A program made the position numbers and the translations under genes. From a virus: 30,943 nucleotides of DNA. The DNA lies in the IMG/VR virus record IMGVR_UViG_3300025828_000111, positions 1 to 30,943 of that record; one strand, written 5' to 3'. Positions 5,719 through 13,727 of this stretch are shown here, one piece after another. Below the pieces are notes generated by a model, which worked only from the letters and a program-made list of their open reading frames with translations, made no database searches and was not told the origin of the DNA. The first letter of the stretch is position 1. Every line of letters starts with the position of its first letter.

Positions 5719-5973
5719 ATGATTAGAGACGAGTTTAGTGTGTACGAAGTGACCGGAGGTGACTACTCCATTTATCGACTAGGCTTCATTGAGGCCAGAG
5801 AGATCGCTAACGAGATAATGAGGCGTGACCCTTATGGTGGTATACCTTTTGTTTTTAAGCTTGAGATGGACGCTAGAGAAGCTCCTAGCGACACTGTGAA
5901 AATCAGTAGGTCCGACTTTGAAGTATTCCTGGACAAAGTTAGTGATCCATTTCCAACACCAGAGGACGATTAA
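5719..5973 (+). CDS. Hypothetical protein, 84 residues
   Basis: Not recognised. It is the first gene after the 13-bp repeats, with AGGAG about 11 nt before the ATG. The sequence mixes strands and helices (FSVYEVTGGDYSIYRLGFIE, then AREIANEIMRRDPYGGIPFVF) and ends acidic (DPFPTPEDD). The layout looks like a small folded domain rather than a disordered peptide. The next gene begins 1 nt after its stop. Confidence 0.62.
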   Translation: MIRDEFSVYEVTGGDYSIYRLGFIEAREIANEIMRRDPYGGIPFVFKLEMDAREAPSDTVKISRSDFEVFLDKVSDPFPTPEDD

Positions 5974-5974
5974 C

Positions 5975-6163
5975 ATGACTTACAAACAACTATTGGAAGT
6001 TTTACAGCGTATGCCTGAGTGTTATCTTGACCAACAAGTGACTTTCAGTTCTGGAGAAGAAGACGAGCAAGTAATCAATGCAGCTAGAATTTCCTACTTT
6101 ACGTACCTTGTGAACGATCCTAGTATGCCAACAGAAGGCAACTTTGTGTTGGCTTTTGACTAA
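5975..6163 (+). CDS. Hypothetical small protein, 62 residues
   Basis: The frame is open from 5918, but the ATG at 5975 is preferred: it directly follows the previous stop and has AGAGGA upstream. The sequence MTYKQLLEVLQRMPECYLDQ, then VTFSSGEEDEQVINAARISY and a final NFVLAFD, resembles small phage proteins that start with T-x-x-x-LL-x-x-L-x-x-L-x-x-DQ-V. I recall that pattern in many marine phages, with no function known. It is the last gene before the replication-module promoter, whose -35 box lies in its final codons. Confidence 0.62.
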   Translation: MTYKQLLEVLQRMPECYLDQQVTFSSGEEDEQVINAARISYFTYLVNDPSMPTEGNFVLAFD

Positions 6164-6178
6164 ATGATGTGGTATAAT
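6149..6178 (+). promoter_or_regulatory. Extended -10 promoter for the replication module
   Basis: TTGGCT (6149-6154, 4 of 6), 18-bp spacer, perfect TATAAT (6173-6178), preceded by TGG (6170-6172), which makes an extended -10. The predicted start near 6185 gives a leader of about 50 nt to the SSB ATG at 6236. A second rightward promoter here would let replication genes be expressed independently of the early run. Confidence 0.65.
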
Positions 6179-6235
6179 ATTAGTATGGCTAGAGAGGATC
6201 TAGTCGCAACCCAAGTAGAAACGGAGATTATTCCA

Positions 6236-6607
6236 ATGGCAACAATCGAAGGCATTTGTAACTTTAGCAACCTAACTGAGCATGACGTGTACAACGGTCA
6301 GGACACCGGCCAATTCTCTATGACTATCACTGTGTCAGAGGACGACGCCAGTGAATTAGCGGCGCTAGGTGTAAAGATTAAGGACTACCAAGGTGCTAAG
6401 CAGCGTAAGTTTAAGTCAAAGTACGACGTACGGACATTTGACGCTGAAGGTAATCCTTACAGAGGTGAAGTACCTTATAACTCTAAGGTTCGCCTGAAGT
6501 ACAAGCTAGGTCAGCCACATCCTGTACACGGTGTGTCTACTTACCTGGAAGCAGTAAAAGTTTTAGAAGAAGCAGAGTTGGAACTAGGAGAACTCGCAGA
6601 CTTCTAA
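6236..6607 (+). CDS. Single-stranded DNA-binding protein (T7 gp2.5-like)
   Basis: The upstream frame opens at 6164, but the ATG at 6236 is chosen: GGAG lies 9 nt before it, the promoter at 6149-6178 would start transcription after 6164, and the conserved part begins at MATIEGICNFSNL. The 123 residues contain VYNGQDTGQFSMTITVSEDD and a basic strand (QGAKQRKFKSKY), typical of the OB-fold proteins that coat ssDNA in T7-like phages. The acidic tail ends in Phe (EEAELELGELADF), like the gp2.5 tail that docks on polymerase and helicase. It lies 1 nt ahead of the primase-helicase. Confidence 0.85.
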   Translation: MATIEGICNFSNLTEHDVYNGQDTGQFSMTITVSEDDASELAALGVKIKDYQGAKQRKFKSKYDVRTFDAEGNPYRGEVPYNSKVRLKYKLGQPHPVHGVSTYLEAVKVLEEAELELGELADF

Positions 6608-6608
6608 C

Positions 6609-8216
6609 ATGGCTAACTTTGTGAGACATGAAGGGTGTCCCAAGTGTAATTCTTCGGACGCCCTTGCTATTTACGACGACGGTTCTACGCATTGCTTTAG
6701 TGCCGTTTGTGATTACCATACAGGTGGAACAGGTGACATGTCCGAAGTTATACCCATTGCAAAAGCTAAGCCACTACAGATGTTTGGTACAGTGGCGGCT
6801 ATACCTAACAGAAGAATATCCAAAGAAACCTGTATGCGCTTTGGCGTTACCATTGAGTACGGCACTACAGGTGAAATAGTCAAACACTACTACCCTTACT
6901 ATGACGTAAACACAGGTGAAGTATGTGCAGCCAAAGTCAGAGAAGTCAAAACCAAAAACTTTTTTAGTAACGGAGACCCAAAGAATGCTGGGTTCTTCGG
7001 ACAACAACAGTGCAGTACTAACAAGTTCATAACAATCACGGAAGGTGAACTTGACGCCTTAGCTGTGTACGAGATGTTCAACAAGCAGTACGACGTGGTG
7101 TCACTACGTGCAGGTGCGTCCTCTGCAGCCAAGGAGATCAAGGAACAGCTAGAGTGGCTCGAAGGGTACGACCAAGTGGTACTCTGCTTTGACAATGACA
7201 AGGCCGGTGACGCTGCTCTGGAACAAGTCAAAGATCTCTTTAGCCCCAACAAGTTAAAAATAGTAAAGTTACCGTTGAAGGACGCCAGTGACATGCTCAT
7301 GGCGAACCGTGTTAAGGACTTTACGCAAGCATGGTGGAATGCAAAGGTTTACCGTCCTGACGGCATTGTTGCAGGAACTGACACATGGGACACACTGGTA
7401 CAAAAGCGCCAGGTGAAGTCCATACCTTATCCTTGGAACGGCCTCAATGAGTTAACAAGAGGACATCGGCCTTATGAGTTGGTCACGATCACTAGCGGCA
7501 GTGGTATGGGAAAGTCCCAATTTATCAGAGAAATTGAGTACGATTTACTACGCCGATGCGAAGGCAATATTGGAGTCTTGGCGCTTGAGGAAGATTTGGC
7601 CAGAACATCGCTTGGTATCATGTCGGTGGCAGCAAACAGACCCTTACACTTGGAAGAGGACACGCCAGTGGACGAGCTTCGGCCATTCTGGGAAGCCACA
7701 TTGGGAACAGGACGTTACTACTTATTTGACCATTGGGGGTCAACTTCAGCAGATAACTTGCTCGCCCGTGTTCGCTACATGGCAAAAGCACTTGACTGCC
7801 GGTACGTCGTACTGGATCACTTGTCCATCGTCGTCAGTTCCCAAGAGTCAGGAGACGAGAGAAAAGCCATTGACGAGATCATGACACGCCTACGCACACT
7901 CGTAGCTGAAACAGGCATCTGCCTATTCCTCGTGTCACACTTACGCAGGTCACAAGGCAAGGCACACGAGGACGGAGCACAGATCAGCTTAGGTGAACTA
8001 CGTGGTTCACAAGCTATCGCACAGTTGTCAGACATTGTCATTGGTATGGAACGTGACCAGCAGAACGAAAACGAAGACGTAAGAAACACTACTACTGTTC
8101 GTGTCCTCAAGAATAGGTACACAGGTGAAACTGGACCCGCTTGTTGGCTACAGTACGACAAACAAACAGGGAGGTTACAGGAAGTCGCAAATCCTAATAC
8201 AAACGAGGACTTTTAA
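6609..8216 (+). CDS. Bifunctional primase-helicase (T7 gp4-like)
   Basis: The 535 residues follow the T7 gp4 plan. An N-terminal zinc domain has Cys10, Cys13, Cys29 and Cys34. A TOPRIM primase core has EGELDA with Glu145 and FDND with Asp195 and Asp197. The RecA-type helicase has Walker A SGSGMGKS (296-303), Walker B VVLDH (Asp403), the sensor motif FLVSHLRR (440-447) and a likely arginine finger in NRYTGETG (Arg504). The acidic end TNEDF recalls the gp4 tail that contacts polymerase. It unwinds the fork as a hexamer and lays down primers for the polymerase. All key residues appear intact. The TAA overlaps the next ATG by one base. Confidence 0.95.
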   Translation: MANFVRHEGCPKCNSSDALAIYDDGSTHCFSAVCDYHTGGTGDMSEVIPIAKAKPLQMFGTVAAIPNRRISKETCMRFGVTIEYGTTGEIVKHYYPYYDVNTGEVCAAKVREVKTKNFFSNGDPKNAGFFGQQQCSTNKFITITEGELDALAVYEMFNKQYDVVSLRAGASSAAKEIKEQLEWLEGYDQVVLCFDNDKAGDAALEQVKDLFSPNKLKIVKLPLKDASDMLMANRVKDFTQAWWNAKVYRPDGIVAGTDTWDTLVQKRQVKSIPYPWNGLNELTRGHRPYELVTITSGSGMGKSQFIREIEYDLLRRCEGNIGVLALEEDLARTSLGIMSVAANRPLHLEEDTPVDELRPFWEATLGTGRYYLFDHWGSTSADNLLARVRYMAKALDCRYVVLDHLSIVVSSQESGDERKAIDEIMTRLRTLVAETGICLFLVSHLRRSQGKAHEDGAQISLGELRGSQAIAQLSDIVIGMERDQQNENEDVRNTTTVRVLKNRYTGETGPACWLQYDKQTGRLQEVANPNTNEDF

Positions 8217-8530
8217 TGCCTTATAAACGAATGCATAAAAATGAAAAGAAAAAATTCATTCAAGACTATAAGATGGAGAAAGGCTGTGAAAAATGTGGTT
8301 ATAACGAAATACCTCAAGCATTAGAACTGGACCACATTGACAGAACAAAGAAAAAAGCTAAGATGGCTAGAATGCATCATTATGGTTGGAACGCTATAAT
8401 TAAGGAGCTAGAGAATTGCCAAGTTCTTTGTGCTAATTGCCATAGAAAAAAGACAACGGAAGAGAAAGACTACTTAGAAACTGACTACGTGGAGCCTGAA
8501 GAACTGCAGTATGATTTATTTGGATCTTGA
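8216..8530 (+). CDS. HNH endonuclease
   Basis: A compact 104-residue HNH protein: CEKC (24-27), LDHID (38-42), and CQVLCANCHRKK with Cys72, Cys75 and His76. Two CxxC pairs hold a structural zinc, and His40 with the later Asn and His form the beta-beta-alpha metal site. The N-terminus is strongly basic and Lys-rich, and the DNA reads more A-rich than its neighbours. It sits inside the core replication operon, starting on the TAATG junction of the primase gene and ending 20 nt inside the polymerase gene. Free-standing HNH genes often behave as homing endonucleases; alternatively it serves packaging or host DNA breakdown. Confidence 0.88.
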   Translation: MPYKRMHKNEKKKFIQDYKMEKGCEKCGYNEIPQALELDHIDRTKKKAKMARMHHYGWNAIIKELENCQVLCANCHRKKTTEEKDYLETDYVEPEELQYDLFGS

Positions 8531-10148
8531 AGCTGACGGTTTAGACCCAACAACCATTTGGTGCGTAGTAACCAGGGAAAATGGTGTTAATACTGTGCAT
8601 ACCACTCCAGACAGCCTCTGTGAGGCTCTGAGAGGCTCTGTGAGCGTCGTTGGACACAATCTGATAGGGTACGACCTGCCTGTCCTAAATCGTCTCTGGG
8701 ACGTTTCTGTGGCTTCTGAGCGTATAGTCGATACTTTGGTACTTTCACGTCTTTTTGAACCAAGCAAGTCAGGTGGTCACTCTTTGAGGAATTGGGGGAA
8801 CGAGTTGGGCTTTCCCAAAGGTGACCATTCTGACTTTTCTTGTCTGTCACAAGAGATGATTGACTACTGCATACAGGACGTAGCAGTCACTGAAGCAGTA
8901 CACCAGAAGTTAGTCAGTGGTATGGACAAATGGGAAAACAAGGAGTGTCTAGACCTTGAACATAAGGTTCAATGGATCGTGCAGCAGCAGGAGAACAACG
9001 GCTGGCTTCTTGACCAGGACTTAGCTAACAACCTCTGCGCTACCTTCAAGGAAGGCATGAATGACATACAGTATGAACTACAAGAGATGTTTCCACCCAT
9101 TGTCGAAGAGAGGTATTCTGAAAAGACCAAGAAGCGCCTTAAAGATAAGGTTACGGTTTTCAATGTCGGTTCACGGCAACAAGTGGCAGAGAGACTTCAA
9201 ACAAAAGGTGCGGTGTGGACGGAACTCACGCCAAGCGGAAAGCCCGTTGTTGACGAAAAGACGCTTAAGCAGAACGATCATGTCCCTGAAGCGGCAAAAG
9301 TTCTGGAATATCTGTTGCTTCAGAAGCGCCACGCGCAGGTACTCTCGTGGCTGGAAGCTGTCCAAGAGGACGGTAGAGTACACGGAAGAGTCATTAGCAA
9401 TGGTGCTGTTACTGGTCGCATGACTCACCAGAATCCTAATATGGCTCAGGTTCCAGCTGGCCATAGTCCTTACGGTAAAGAGTGTCGCTCCTGTTGGACA
9501 GTCCCTGACGGTAAGAAGCTCGTAGGTTTTGACGCTAGTGGTCTTGAACTACGTATGTTAGCTCACTACATGAACGATGAGGAATTTACTAATGTCCTAC
9601 TCACCGAAGACATTCATACAAGAAACCAAATGGCTGCTGGGCTTGAAACAAGACCTCAAGCAAAGACTTTCATCTACGCTTTCCTCTATGGAGCAGGCGA
9701 TGCCAAAATCGGATCTATCGTTGGAGGAAGCGCAAGAACTGGCGCACAACTTAAACAAAGATTCCTACGAAATACACCTGCTCTTGAAAGTTTACGAGAA
9801 CACACTACTAGAGCAGCTCAACGAGGCTATCTCAGAGGACTTGACGGTAGACATCTCAGGATTCGATCTGAACATGCTGCACTAAACACACTGCTACAGG
9901 CTGCTGGTGCTATAGTCATGAAAAAGGCTTTGGTTATCCTTGACGACTATGCAAAACAGTGGGATATTGACTACAAGTTTATAGGTAACATACATGATGA
10001 AGTACAATCGGAAGTGGCTAAAGAACAAGCAGAGAAATTCGGTTGGCTTGCGGTCGAATGTCTCAAGGCGTCAGGCGTACACTTTAAACTCAGATGTCCG
10101 CTTGACGGAGAGTACCAAATCGGAACTACGTGGGCAGAAACCCACTAA
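8511..10148 (+). CDS. Family A DNA polymerase with 3'-5' exonuclease (T7-like)
   Basis: The 545-residue replicative polymerase has exonuclease motifs with Asp5 and Glu7 (YLDLEADG), Asp55 (GHNLIGYD) and Asp123 (YCIQD). Polymerase motif A is GFDASGLELR (Asp341). Motif B is RPQAKTFIYAFLYG (Arg381, Lys385, Tyr389). Motif C is HDE (495-497). Tyr at 389 corresponds to T7 Tyr526 / E. coli position 762. It is about 160 residues shorter than T7 gp5, with a short thumb region (about 200-290), so the thioredoxin-binding insert is probably absent. The ATG lies 20 nt inside the HNH gene with only a weak ribosome site, suggesting coupled translation. Confidence 0.95.
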   Translation: MIYLDLEADGLDPTTIWCVVTRENGVNTVHTTPDSLCEALRGSVSVVGHNLIGYDLPVLNRLWDVSVASERIVDTLVLSRLFEPSKSGGHSLRNWGNELGFPKGDHSDFSCLSQEMIDYCIQDVAVTEAVHQKLVSGMDKWENKECLDLEHKVQWIVQQQENNGWLLDQDLANNLCATFKEGMNDIQYELQEMFPPIVEERYSEKTKKRLKDKVTVFNVGSRQQVAERLQTKGAVWTELTPSGKPVVDEKTLKQNDHVPEAAKVLEYLLLQKRHAQVLSWLEAVQEDGRVHGRVISNGAVTGRMTHQNPNMAQVPAGHSPYGKECRSCWTVPDGKKLVGFDASGLELRMLAHYMNDEEFTNVLLTEDIHTRNQMAAGLETRPQAKTFIYAFLYGAGDAKIGSIVGGSARTGAQLKQRFLRNTPALESLREHTTRAAQRGYLRGLDGRHLRIRSEHAALNTLLQAAGAIVMKKALVILDDYAKQWDIDYKFIGNIHDEVQSEVAKEQAEKFGWLAVECLKASGVHFKLRCPLDGEYQIGTTWAETH

Positions 10149-10157
10149 GGCTAAACC

Positions 10158-11021
10158 ATGAAAAACATCTACACACTAATAAAAGACATTTATGACCTGG
10201 TAGAGACTAAGGAAGTACCTGAAGGCGTAGACATTGAAGAGTGCATTGAAGCCTTTGGTGAAGGCGTTAAGCGTCTCATGCGCAACGAATTTACACAGAA
10301 GCGTGACGACTCAAGGAAGTTACGCATGTCCAACATAGGACGCAGTGACCGCTTCCTTTGGAACGTCTGGAATGACGTAGAAAAGATGGACGACATGCAG
10401 GGTCACACGTACGTTAAGTTCCTGTACGGGCATTTGATTGAGGAGATGTTGCTATTCCTCACACGAGCAGCAGGTCACGAGGTGACGGATGAACAGAAAA
10501 AGTGTGAAGTTAACGGTATTAGTGGCTCTATGGACTGCAAAATTGACGGTGTTGTCACTGATGTTAAGAGCGTGTCCACTTTTGGGTTTAGAAAATTCAA
10601 AGACGGAAATCTCGCTTTTGATGACCCGTTTGGGTACGTTTCTCAAATTAAGGGATATGCAAGAGCAGAAGGCCAAACTAAGTACGGATGGTTAGCCATG
10701 GACAAGCAGAATGGTCACTTGTCGTACCTTATGTATGATGATGAGGACACTCAAGCGCCTGTTCATGAGAAGATCGGTTATGACATTGGTGAACGTATTG
10801 ACCACATCAAAGCAATGGTGGAACAACCTGAGCCACCAGAACACTGCTACCAGCCAAAGGAAGACGGCAAAAGCGGTAACATGAAGTTGGACACTGGCTG
10901 TTCCTACTGTTCCTATAAGAAAAACTGTTGGCCTAACGTAAGAGCCTTTGCTTATTCGTCAGGACCACGCTATTTAGTAGAGGTGTTTAATGAGCCGAAG
11001 GTCCAAGAAATCAGCATTTAG
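10158..11021 (+). CDS. PD-(D/E)XK exonuclease (Cas4/RecB-like)
   Basis: The 287-residue nuclease has GHLIEE near 91-96 and the active-site strand pair SMDCKIDG (124-131) with TDVKS (134-138). This gives Asp130 and the D-x-K pair Asp135/Lys137. A later DPFGYVSQIKGYA supplies the Gln-containing helix typical of RecB-family nucleases. Near the C-terminus a CSYCSYKKNCW cluster recalls the cysteines of Cas4/AddB-type iron-sulfur nucleases, though a fourth ligand is not obvious. In T7-like phages this position holds the exonuclease that degrades host DNA and processes recombination ends. It overlaps the endonuclease I-like gene by 32 nt. No cas1/cas2 or repeats are nearby, so a CRISPR role is not suggested. 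Confidence 0.85.
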   Translation: MKNIYTLIKDIYDLVETKEVPEGVDIEECIEAFGEGVKRLMRNEFTQKRDDSRKLRMSNIGRSDRFLWNVWNDVEKMDDMQGHTYVKFLYGHLIEEMLLFLTRAAGHEVTDEQKKCEVNGISGSMDCKIDGVVTDVKSVSTFGFRKFKDGNLAFDDPFGYVSQIKGYARAEGQTKYGWLAMDKQNGHLSYLMYDDEDTQAPVHEKIGYDIGERIDHIKAMVEQPEPPEHCYQPKEDGKSGNMKLDTGCSYCSYKKNCWPNVRAFAYSSGPRYLVEVFNEPKVQEISI

Positions 11022-11403
11022 AAGCACGTTTGAAGAAGATGTCAGCAAGATACTTAAGGGTTTTGACTATGAGCCGTTCACAGTTCCATACATTATTGAG
11101 CGTTCTTATCGTCCTGACTTTGTTCACAATGCTTCTGGTACCCTTGTTGAATGCAAAGGGTACTTCAGAGACGGAGACACCAAGAAGTACACCAGTATCA
11201 GAGACAGCTTGCCTACAGGACAACAACTAGTGTTTGTGCTTATGCAGCCCAACAAAAAAATAAGAAAAGGTGCCAAGATGACAATGTCACAGTGGTGCGA
11301 CAAAGAGGGAATACTATGGTACACGTTGAACACGTTGCAGGAGTTAATTGACTATGTCACTAACTTTGGGGGAGATGAAGGAAAAGCTTCTGAAGCTGTA
11401 TGA
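10990..11403 (+). CDS. Holliday junction resolvase, T7 endonuclease I-like
   Basis: The 137 residues match the T7 gp3 layout: acidic FEED (14-17), YRPDF with Asp43, and the core VECKG with Glu54 and Lys56. The conserved block SLPTGQQLVFVLMQPNKKI follows, with MSQWCDKEGI near the end. The equivalent T7 catalytic set is Glu20, Asp55, Glu65 and Lys67. The enzyme cuts branched DNA, debranching replication intermediates before packaging and helping destroy host DNA. It starts 32 nt inside the exonuclease gene, so the two are probably made together. The C-terminus overlaps the next small gene by 50 nt. Confidence 0.9.
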   Translation: MSRRSKKSAFRSTFEEDVSKILKGFDYEPFTVPYIIERSYRPDFVHNASGTLVECKGYFRDGDTKKYTSIRDSLPTGQQLVFVLMQPNKKIRKGAKMTMSQWCDKEGILWYTLNTLQELIDYVTNFGGDEGKASEAV

Positions 11404-11533
11404 TCCTGACGACTTATTGGAAGCGTTAGAGATTACTTCTGAACAGTTGCTTGACAGGTTTGAAGACAAACTAATCAACAGGTTTGACTTCTTTGAAGAG
11501 GAATTTAAAGAGGAAGAGATTTATGAGTATTGA
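11354..11533 (+). CDS. Small conserved phage protein, 59 residues
   Basis: The frame can open at a TTG at 11348, but the ATG at 11354 is preferred, inside the resolvase gene. The protein begins MSLTLGEMKEKLLKLYDPDD and continues with LLEALEITSEQLLDRFEDK before a very acidic tail (EEEFKEEEIYEY). The LGE-x-KEKLL-x-x-YDPDD-LLEALEI pattern is one I recognise from small conserved proteins of marine cyanophages and relatives, with no assigned function. It overlaps the DUF3310 gene by 11 nt and lies between recombination and nucleotide-metabolism genes. Confidence 0.75.
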   Translation: MSLTLGEMKEKLLKLYDPDDLLEALEITSEQLLDRFEDKLINRFDFFEEEFKEEEIYEY

Positions 11534-11810
11534 CCAAGCTAGTCCTGAAGAATGGGACGCATTAACAGCATTAAACAACTTGTCTATCAGGAAACCTGTA
11601 GACCCTGTAAACAAGCCAGATCACTACAACAAAGGTGCTGTCGAAGCGATAGAAGCAATCAAGGCGTCCATGCCTGAACACGAGTTCAGAGGCTACTTAA
11701 AGGGTAACGCATTGAAGTACTTGTGGCGTTACGACTACAAAGGAAAGCCAGTAGAGGACTTACGTAAGTGTCGCTGGTACATTGAACGACTGATAAAGGA
11801 AATAAATTAA
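11523..11810 (+). CDS. DUF3310 family protein
   Basis: The frame is open from 11484; the ATG at 11523 is chosen because the preceding codons lie inside the upstream gene and the conserved region follows. The 95 residues contain NKPDHYNKGAVEAIEAIKAS, then GYLKGNALKYLWRYDYKGKP and LRKCRWYIERLI, the hallmark blocks of DUF3310. T7 gp1.7, a nucleotide kinase, is related by this domain as far as I recall, so a part in dNTP supply is plausible. The TAA overlaps the ATG of the ribonucleotide reductase gene (TAATG), which fits that reading. No P-loop is visible. Confidence 0.85.
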   Translation: MSIDQASPEEWDALTALNNLSIRKPVDPVNKPDHYNKGAVEAIEAIKASMPEHEFRGYLKGNALKYLWRYDYKGKPVEDLRKCRWYIERLIKEIN

Positions 11811-13681
11811 TGGACGCATACCAACAGTACATACACAAAAGCAGGTACGCAAGGTACTTGCCTGAAGAACAACGGCGTGAAACCTGGGAAGAAACCATCG
11901 ACCGTTACCTTAACTTCTGGATTGAGAAAGGTAGGCTTACTCTTGAGGAAGCTAACGGTATTTTTTCTGATATTCACAACCTAGACGTGATGCCCAGCAT
12001 GAGAGCTTTGATGACTGCTGGTGAAGCACTGGACCGTGACAATGTAGCAGGTTTTAACTGCTCTTATTTACCTATTGACCACCCTAAAGCTTTTGACGAA
12101 ATGATGTACGTACTTATGTGCGGCACAGGTGTCGGCTTTAGTGTTGAACGACAGTACATTTCTAAGTTGCCGGAAGTAGCAGAGGATTTTCATGACACGG
12201 ATACCATTATACACGTCGCTGACAGCAAAATTGGATGGGCTAAAGCCTACAGAGAACTTATTAGCCTGTTGTATTCAGGTCAGCTTCCAAAGTGGGACGT
12301 ATCTGGAGTACGACCTGCAGGGGCAACCCTTAAAACCTTCGGAGGTAGAGCGTCTGGTGCGGAGCCTCTTGTTGACCTCTTTAAATTTACCACAGAGGTC
12401 TTTAGGGCGTCTGCTGGACGTAAGCTTTCCTCAATCGAGTGTCACGATATCTGCTGTAAGATTGCACAAATCGTTGTCGTCGGCGGAGTTAGGCGAAGTG
12501 CTCTCATCAGTCTCAGTAACCTCACTGACGATAGACTACGACGGTGTAAGTCAGGCCAATGGTGGCAAGACAATCCACAACGAGGACTAGCGAACAACTC
12601 AGCGTGTTACACAGAGAAGCCAGACTTTGAGGCATTTTTAGATGAATGGAAAAGTTTATACGAGTCCAGATCCGGTGAACGAGGAATGTTCTCTAGGATT
12701 GCAAGTCAAAAACAAGCTGCAAAGAACGAGCGACGAGATGCTACCTATGACTTTGGAACTAATCCATGTAGCGAAATCATCCTCCGACCTAATCAATTCT
12801 GTAATTTGTCAGAGGTTGTTGTCAGGGCGTCCGATAGTTTGTCAGACCTTAAACGAAAAGTACGTACTGCGACTATCCTTGGAACTTTACAGGCTACCCT
12901 GACAGACTTTCGTTACCTACGTAAAGTGTGGAAGAACAACACTGAAGAAGAAGCATTACTTGGTGTTAGCTTGACGGGCATCATGGATCATCCGACGTTG
13001 TCGGGAAGGAGAGACAAAGGTGTACTCAAGACATGGCTTACTGAGTTACGTGAAGAAGCTATCGCTACGAATAAATCGTGGGCTGACCGACTATCTATTA
13101 ATACTTCTACTGCTATCACCGCCGTTAAGCCTAGCGGTACTGTTAGTCAGCTGGTGGATTCTGCTAGTGGGATACACCCTAGATATGCACAGCAGTACAT
13201 TAGAAGAGTCAGGGCAGACGCAAGAGACCCACTGTGTGCAGTCCTTGAAGCCGCAGGAATACCCGTAGAGGACGACGTAATGTCTCCTAGTACTAAGGTA
13301 TTCTCCTTCCCAATAAAGTCTCCTGAAGGCGCTGTGGTAGCGTCTGAGATGGGAGCAATGGAACAACTTGAGCTATGGGAAATTTACCAGGATTTCTGGT
13401 GTGAACATAAGCCGTCTATGACCTGTTACTACCGTGACGATGAGTTCTTGGAAGTAGGTCAGTGGTTGTACAATAAGTTCGACAAGATAAGCGGAGTTAG
13501 TTTCCTCCCTTATTCCGAACATACGTACCAACAAGCGCCTTATGAACCCATAGACTTAGAGACCTATGAGAAGCTGAAGAAAGAGTTTCCTGAGACCATT
13601 GATTGGGCAATCTCAGAAGACTCAGACATGACGGAAGGGTCTCAGCAGTTAGCCTGCACTGGTAATAACTGTGAGTTGTAA
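11810..13681 (+). CDS. nrdJ: Adenosylcobalamin-dependent (class II) ribonucleotide reductase
   Basis: The 623-residue monomeric class II enzyme converts ribonucleotides to deoxyribonucleotides using coenzyme B12. The active-site finger loop is NPCSEI with Cys320 as the thiyl radical residue. Cys84 (GFNCSY) and Cys331 (NQFCNL) form the redox pair. Cys320 and Cys331 are 11 apart, matching Cys408/Cys419 in the Lactobacillus leichmannii enzyme. The tail ends ACTGNNCEL with Cys616 and Cys621, the CX4C pair that relays electrons from thioredoxin. No class I beta subunit or class III activase gene is nearby. It is the last rightward gene, followed by a terminator. The phage therefore needs a host that makes or imports B12. 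Confidence 0.95.
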   Translation: MDAYQQYIHKSRYARYLPEEQRRETWEETIDRYLNFWIEKGRLTLEEANGIFSDIHNLDVMPSMRALMTAGEALDRDNVAGFNCSYLPIDHPKAFDEMMYVLMCGTGVGFSVERQYISKLPEVAEDFHDTDTIIHVADSKIGWAKAYRELISLLYSGQLPKWDVSGVRPAGATLKTFGGRASGAEPLVDLFKFTTEVFRASAGRKLSSIECHDICCKIAQIVVVGGVRRSALISLSNLTDDRLRRCKSGQWWQDNPQRGLANNSACYTEKPDFEAFLDEWKSLYESRSGERGMFSRIASQKQAAKNERRDATYDFGTNPCSEIILRPNQFCNLSEVVVRASDSLSDLKRKVRTATILGTLQATLTDFRYLRKVWKNNTEEEALLGVSLTGIMDHPTLSGRRDKGVLKTWLTELREEAIATNKSWADRLSINTSTAITAVKPSGTVSQLVDSASGIHPRYAQQYIRRVRADARDPLCAVLEAAGIPVEDDVMSPSTKVFSFPIKSPEGAVVASEMGAMEQLELWEIYQDFWCEHKPSMTCYYRDDEFLEVGQWLYNKFDKISGVSFLPYSEHTYQQAPYEPIDLETYEKLKKEFPETIDWAISEDSDMTEGSQQLACTGNNCEL

Positions 13682-13703
13682 AGCAACATAGTTGCGGTTA
13701 CTT

Positions 13704-13727
13704 AAGGGGTCTTATGACCCCTTTTTT
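13704..13727. terminator. Rho-independent terminator between converging operons
   Basis: A perfect 8-bp stem, AAGGGGTC / loop TTAT / GACCCCTT (13704-13723), runs into TTTT on the plus strand, a strong terminator for the rightward operon 23 nt after the reductase stop. The leftward 905-residue gene ends at 13726 in the T tract, so the same hairpin meets leftward polymerase, but with a weak T run on that side. A smaller hairpin, GCAAC-ATA-GTTGC (13683-13695), may help stop leftward transcripts. Confidence 0.85.

Noticed and set aside
6164-6235. N-terminal extension of the SSB
   Set aside because: It contains the TATAAT promoter and lacks a ribosome site; the conserved sequence starts at 6236.
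9577-9885. Frame inside the DNA polymerase gene
   Set aside because: Shadow in another frame over polymerase motifs A and B; no independent start signal.
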